From positions 42,667,779-42,731,778 of the forward strand of contig CM046354.1 in assembly GCA_025403435.1 (NCBI GenBank): a DNA stretch of 64,000 bases, given 5' to 3'. The position numbers were made by a program, and so were the translations under genes. Source of the DNA: Artocarpus heterophyllus. Lineage: Eukaryota > Streptophyta > Magnoliopsida > Rosales > Moraceae. The first letter of the stretch is position 1. Every line of letters begins with the position of its first letter. Positions 58,899 to 64,000 of the stretch are shown in pieces. The notes beneath the pieces were generated by a model, which saw only the letters and a list, made by a program, of their open reading frames with translations, ran no database searches and was not told where the DNA came from.

Positions 58899-60292
58899 AT
58901 GTCTAAAAACGCTTTATCATTGATACTTGACAAAAACCAATTAACCAGTGAGAATTATAACGATTGGAAATGGAACCTAGACATCGTCCTATCCTTTGAG
59001 AAACTAAAATATGTACTAACAACCCCTTGTCCTCCTGAGCCTATGGGAGACTCTAGTAATGAGCAATTCCAAGCGTACGATCGCTGGAAAGATGCTAATG
59101 ATCAGGCCCGCTGCTATGTTATGGCTAGCATGAACAACGTGTTGCAGGCTCAACATTAGGACATGAGACTACGAAGTAAATCTTGAATAATCTTGAGGAT
59201 ATGTTTGGAGGCCAGGCCATAACAAAGCGACAAGGGGCGCTTTGGAAACTCTTAAACTGTAGACAGAGACCGGGGACATCTGTAAAGGAGCACATGATGT
59301 TGGTCATAGGTTACCTCGTTGAGGCTCAAACCAATGGAGCCGACATCGATGCTGAAACTCAGATGACTATAGTCTTTGAGACTCTGTCTAAGGAATTTAT
59401 TCCGTTTAGAGCTACTTTTAATTTAAGCAATAGACGGGATATGACCTTAACAGAACTGATAAAACAGTTGCAGGAGTTTGAACTGCTGATCAGGGAGTCT
59501 CCTGCTAGTGGTGAGGCCAACATGGTAGCTGCTTCTGGTTCTACTCCTAACTTAGGGAATGGAAAGAAGCAATGGGCCAAGAATGGGAAGTCTTCTATTC
59601 CTGCTGCTACCAAGAGCAAGAAGAAGAAGAAGAAGAACCCAAAGAAGCTTAAGTGCTTCTTCTGTGGTAAGGTTGGGCATATAAAGAAGCATTGCAAGGA
59701 CTTCCTTTCCAAGGGAGGTAGGTGTGATCTTCTATATTTAGAAACTTGTTTGGTTGAGGAATCTAGTGACATATGGGTCATAGATTTCGATGCAACTAAT
59801 CATGTTTGTGTTTCTCTGTAGGGATTCAAAGAAACGAGAAGTATGCTACGTGAAGACTTAACGCTTCGGATGGGCGATGGATCCTTGGTCTCAGCGGAAG
59901 CAGTGGGAGACGTCCATCTTTACTTTGATAATTATAGGAATTTAATTTTGAGAGATTGTTTTTATGTTCCTAAATTTAAAAGGAATTTAATTTCTATATC
60001 TTGTTTATTTAAAGACTCCTACATGGTATCTTTTAATGAAAAACTGGTGATTCGTAAAAACAAATCTTTTATCTGTTCTGGATGGATGCAAAATAATCTA
60101 TATTTTGTCAAACCTAAGATGGACTTATTGCTTAATGCTGAGATAAATGATAATGACTCAAAAAGACTTAAAACTTCTCACTCTAATAAGACTTATCTTT
60201 GGCATTTATGCCTTGGCCATAATAACTTGAATAGGATTCAAAGGTTGATAAGGGATGGACCTTTAAGTCACTTAAAGGTGGAATCTATGCCA
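58899..60292 (+). pseudogene. Copia C4 gag-protease-pre-integrase
   Basis: Starts at ATG 58899 (MSKNALSLILDKNQL). A TAG near 59157 replaces a Gln codon and a one-base deletion just after it shifts the frame. Gag resumes as NNLEDMFGGQAITKRQGAL. The zinc knuckle CFFCGKVGHIKKHC is near 59660. The protease motif is altered to IDFDATNHV where relatives have IDSGATNHV, losing Ser and Gly. A stop near 59819 follows. From 59843 the frame has LREDLTLRMGDGSLVSAEAV and then LWHLCLGHNNLNRIQRL of the pre-integrase domain, ending at HLKVESM. Confidence 0.92.
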
Positions 60293-61911
60293 TAATGAAG
60301 GGATCATTCTTGTATCCCAATCTTCTAAAGTCAACCACTGTAATGCCATCATTATCGCTCTTAACATTGTTATTGTCGGCCCACTTGCATTTAAAAGTGC
60401 TACGTACAATCCCCCATAATCAAGTTCCCAAATATCTTCAATGAAACAAAGTAGTTCATGATCCCATATACTGAATTCTTGTCCTTGGCATAGGCAATAT
60501 GCATAGCCTTGGCACAGAGAGGTACACTGCTATTTTGAATGGTATGTTCTCATCTCTTTTGTGAGTGTAGAAAGTGTAACCATTTATGGAATATGATGTA
60601 TACCTTGTAACTACTGACGATGGTCCTCTAGCTAGGTTCTTCAAGTCTTGTGACATGCCTCCATCTTGTAATGTGGAACACTTACCGTAGATGTGTGCTC
60701 TAATCCACAACCGAAAGGTTCGGTTTTGTTCATCTTGCAACCACTTCTCATTTCTTGCTCTTTTTGGGTTTGCTTTCTTTAATTCATTCATGTGCACCTC
60801 AGGGAAAGGCTCTACTTCATTAGCATTGTGTAAGACATAAAGACAAGCTTGCTCCCACTCCTCTCAATTTATTGAGAAAGGATTGCTAGTAGATAGTCCC
60901 TTAGCCTCAATGTTTATAGTCTTTGGCACCCCAATTGCTTCCGTATTGGACAAATTCTTAGAGCAAAATTCAACTGATTCCTTAGCTAGGTAACTTTCTA
61001 CAATATATCCCTCTAGCCTATTTTGGTTCTTTACATAGCCCTTCAAAACATTTATATATCTTTCAAATGGGTACATCCATCTCAAATACACCAGCCCATA
61101 TAACTTAACTTCACATACTAAGTGCACCCTTAAATGAATCATAATGCCAAAAATGCTGGTGGAAAATACTTCTCAAGCATGCATAAGTTTTGCACCAACT
61201 CTAATTGCAGTGAATCAAGCATAAGTGGATCAATTACCATCGAGCATATTGAATTAAAGAACGAGCACAACTTGGTAATTGCAAATTTTACATCATTTGT
61301 TAGAATTCCTTGCAAAGCAAGTGGTAGTAATTACTGCATCAGCATATGACAATCGTGTGTTTTCATGCCAATAAGTTTCAAATCCTTCACCGGCACCAAC
61401 TTTTTAAAGTTTAAATAATACCTGTCTGGCACTTTCAATGAAGCAAGCCATTCACAAAGCTTTCTCTTTTCCGCTCTAGATAACTTGTGCATCACCGGAG
61501 GTAAGTAAGTGCGGTTTCTTCTTTTTTCGAGGAACAAATTAGGCCTAATTTCCATTTCCATGAGATCCAACTGAGCTTTTTCACCATCCTTACTCTTGCC
61601 CCAAATGTCAAGCGTGCCGACTATGGATTCACAAACGTCTATCTCAATATGCATAACGTCCAAGAAATGACGAACAAAAAGTGTCTTCTAGTATGAAAGA
61701 TCAAAAAAGATTGTTCTTCTTTTCCATAGTCCATTAATCGGTAGCTCGCCTTTACCTCACTTTCTCTTCCCAAATACCACTCTTATATCTTTTACCATTT
61801 CAAATATTTGTTCACCCATCAAAGGACAGGGAGGGTCTCTTTCTTCCCTATTGCCATCAAAGGCTTTCTTTTGTTTGCGGTAACAATAATCTCTTGGCAA
61901 CCATCTTTTAT
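60293..61911 (-). pseudogene. CACTA transposase fragment E2 (TNP2, DUF4218, DUF4216)
   Basis: Read leftward. The TNP2 transposase end comes first (RWLPRDYCYRKQKKAFDGNR, CPLMGEQIFEMVKDI, then IFFDLSYWKTLFVRHFLDV and VCESIVGTL). DUF4218 follows (GMKTHDCHMLMQ near 61331-61365, RWMYPFERYINVLKGYVKNQ near 61060, AVEFCS-type VEFCSKNL). Then DUF4216: ARGPSSVV, SYSINGYTFYTHKRDE, and IEDIWELDYGG followed by VVDFRRLGYKNDP near 60300-60430. This is the normal domain order of plant CACTA TNP2 genes. It has stops and frame breaks and no termini. It may belong to the same element as D or to another. Confidence 0.8.
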
Positions 61912-62130
61912 TATTAGACATGTATACGTAAGTAGTAAAAATGTAATATGTTTTTGGAGACATTTTTATCAATAAATAATTTATTTATTATTTATATATC
62001 AAATCTTGTCCTCTTTACATTCATATTTGTTGAATGTATATTAAAAAAACAATAGTCTGAGACTGTCGATCTAAACCTTTAAGAATTGGGCATATAATGG
62101 ACAGATTATACAAAAGACACGATTCATTTA

Positions 62131-62221
62131 AATATAAACAAAGTATATCTATTTAAATATAAACATAGTATATTTATTTAAATATAAACAAATATATTTA
62201 TTTAAATATAAACAAAGCAAT
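62131..62221. repeat. AT-rich tandem repeat, about four units
   Basis: Four units of TTTAAATATAAACAAA or close variants, about 22-25 bp each, at the left end of the insertion in the C6 LTR. Confidence 0.8.
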
Positions 62222-62381
62222 CCAATTTTTTAATTCGAAATCTTTGTTTGGTCTGAATAACTACAAATCTCAACTGTCGATTGGTTGGTAAGAAGTACGT
62301 CTTAATTTGGATTCAAAGAATTGAAAATTCATTAATTAATATATTTTATTTGACATTATTTCAAAATGTATAGTTTCAGAT

Positions 62382-62521
62382 GGATAAAAGTTACTCTAGG
62401 GGTAACAGGCTGATCTTCCTCAAGAGCTCACATCGACTGGAAGGGTTGGCACCTCGACGTCGGCTCTTCGCCACCTGGGGCTGTAGTATGTTCCAAGGGT
62501 TGGGCTGTTTGCCCATTAAAG
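62382..62521 (+). rRNA. Plastid 23S rRNA fragment (NUPT), not functional
   Basis: About 140 bp matching domain V of plastid 23S rRNA around the peptidyl-transferase centre. Landmarks are TTACTCTAGG, TAACAGGCTGATCTTCC, TCGGCTCTTCGCCACCTGGG, GGCTGTAGTATGTTCCAAGG and GCCCATTAAAG. The CTCTTCGCCACC and CTGTAGTATGTTCC variants fit plastid rather than plant mitochondrial rRNA, from memory of these conserved sequences. It is a nuclear insertion of plastid DNA inside a copia LTR, too short to be a gene. Confidence 0.88.
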
Positions 62522-63692
62522 TCATAAGATCTGCAATCAAAGGAATAAAGTTGAGTGCTTTATTCATGCAAAGATTATTATGTTGTCTATATCTGTATTG
62601 GGAGATGGTTTGTCTTCGCTATCGCAGGTGGACTCTACGAATAGAAACATTGGCACATTGTCATAGTTGACGATGTGTTGGATCGAGACATAAAGTAGTT
62701 GATTTGGATTAATAATTTTGTCTCGACAAATCGATTCACTTTAGACAATCATTTGTATTGTATCTTAGTCTTGAGATGAATAGTGAGCCCATTGTCTTGA
62801 CTTGTGTCTTTTGATGTACCAAAGGGTGACACCCACATTTTAATAGTGGTATGTATGCCGGTACATTGGAGGTATGACTCTTGATAACGTAGACCTGTTA
62901 TTCATAGTTATGGAATCCATAGCTCCTCTTTAGGAGTAGTTGATATCCTCTTATATGCGTTATCCTATAACTAAAAAACTAGAGCGCTTAACCATTTGAA
63001 TACATAGGTGTAACTGAGTGGTATACTGTCTTTGAATGGTAAGTTTTCGATGGTGAGATAATGGAACGTAAGATAAAAATAATCGGGAAGATAAGAAAGA
63101 ACATATCCTCAAGCTAATTATGGATAATCCTATGGGGAGACGATACATTATGATATGTCATGGAGACTTAGCTACACGGGCTACGTAATTCTATATAATT
63201 CGAGAGTGCAGCTTTAAGCTTTCAGTGGAGTAGCATTGAAGTTGATAATTATGAAATGAGGTCCATCAGGTTCCCTTTGCTAGCTTATAAAATCATGTAA
63301 CGATACGGCATGTTTTTCTAATAGTTGGTGACTTATGCCAGATTTATCAGATTGGTTGAAATTCAGTAAAAATCAAATAATTCATGTGTGTTTATCGGTT
63401 GAATTAATTTTGTGATAAAATTAATTCAAGATAAACTTGTTGAATTATCAGGAATAGATAATTCATGTTTGTTTATCGGTTAGGTTAATTTTGAATTAGT
63501 TCAAGATAAACTTGTTAAATTATCTAGAATATTTATTTTCTTAGAGATTATCTAGATATGACTATTTTAATCAGATAACTTCTCTAGTGGGTTATTTGAA
63601 TTAAAACTGAGGCTCTATCTCAAAAATCTTGGATGGAAGATAAAGATTCACAGGGACAAAAAATCATAAGTTAGACATGACGATCTTAAACT

Positions 63693-63747
63693 TTGGCCTT
63701 TCGATGGGATAGGTTCGGCAGGCTGATCTACTAGTTTGGCCTGCCGA
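63693..63747 (-). repeat. Promoter-proximal dyads in C6 LTR
   Basis: Three units start at 63693, 63715 and 63736 (steps 22, 21). The middle unit reads in the AG orientation (TCGGCAGGCTGA), the others in CT. Confidence 0.8.
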
Positions 63748-64000
63748 CCTTGGGATTTTTTATCACGTGATTTAAACATAGATTTTATTAGATATTGTAT
63801 CTGATTTAATTCTGATTTGAATTTTTGAGACCTTATCTTATAAGGACTGACCCTAGACCCAACCTCTATAAATAGAGATTGAGTCTCATAAGTTACTAAG
63901 ATCAATTGAGAGATTAAGAGTGAAACTCTGTTGGTGAGATTCTGAAAACTCCCTGAGAGCTCTTGTTCACAAATCACGAACACTAGCTTTATGTTCTCTG

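Larger units (their letters stand above)
55213..60292 (+). mobile_element. Ty1/copia C4, 5' part
   Basis: LTR 55213-57238, primer site, leader with dyad array, gag, protease and the start of the pre-integrase region. It breaks off at GGTGGAATCTATGCC (60292) against a CACTA transposase fragment. Integrase, RT and RNase H are missing. The upstream boundary cuts CACTA D. Confidence 0.9.
61912..64000 (+). repeat. Copia LTR C6, degenerate, running off the window
   Basis: Starts TATTAGACATGTATACG (TG mutated to TA) and follows the C4 LTR to the window end, with more differences than the other copies. It is interrupted at about 62131-62521. Dyads start at 63693, 63715 and 63736. A TATA box (TATAAATA) is at 63867-63874, 131 bp from the last dyad. 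No polypurine tract lies before it, so it is not clearly the 3' LTR of C4. Confidence 0.85.

Noticed and set aside
62380..62670. 96-residue frame on the plus strand
   Set aside because: It runs across the plastid 23S rRNA fragment into LTR sequence, so it is not a protein gene.

Overview
This window is from a seed-plant nuclear genome, probably an angiosperm. It is almost entirely transposable elements: Ty3/gypsy and Ty1/copia LTR retrotransposons with plant hallmarks (tRNA-iMet primer sites, chromodomain integrases, 2-3 kb LTRs), CACTA (En/Spm) DNA transposon pieces, and a scrap of plastid 23S rRNA. I found no intact host gene, tRNA gene or working autonomous element. A centromere-type (CRM-like) gypsy element is compatible with pericentromeric heterochromatin. 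The species cannot be named from the sequence. All comparisons were made by eye between copies within the window.

Layout. 1-2675: minus-strand copia C1 (INT-RT-RNase H). 2676-3731: 3' half of CACTA D. 3732-4381: unassigned. 4382-22360: CRM-like gypsy A (minus), split by a complete Tekay/Del-like chromovirus B (plus, 6455-17343, 3 kb LTRs, perfect TSD). 22361-24706: unassigned AT-rich DNA. 24707-25528: copia RT relic C5. 25529-30045: chromovirus E (minus, 3' part). 30046-31578: gag of a non-chromodomain gypsy F (minus). 31579-35347: Tekay-like G (minus, 3' LTR and pol end). 35348-44712: copia C2 (minus, nearly full length). 44713-53322: copia C3 (plus, 5' LTR to protease), with a 3.6 kb solo LTR in its LTR (45529-49164). 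53323-55212: 5' half of CACTA D (minus). 55213-60292: copia C4 (plus, LTR to pre-integrase). 60293-61911: CACTA transposase piece E2 (minus). 61912-64000: another copia LTR (C6) carrying AT-rich filler and plastid DNA.

Two results stand out. First, a 12-bp dyad (TCGGC-AG-GCCGA) is arrayed every 21-22 bp, about two helical turns, in the LTRs and leaders of both copia and gypsy families. In the copia LTRs the nearest dyad lies 130-131 bp from the TATA box in all five copies. Second, C1 plus C3 and the two halves of CACTA D are exactly complementary pieces. Reversing 2676-53322 would rejoin both elements and rebuild a CACTA intron in phase, which points to a roughly 50.6 kb inversion (or an assembly artefact of that form).

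The solo LTR also holds five W-box cores spaced 10-11 bp apart. The coding regions have decayed mainly by C-to-T-type changes. In element B all seven in-frame stops can be explained this way, as expected for methylated, silenced DNA.
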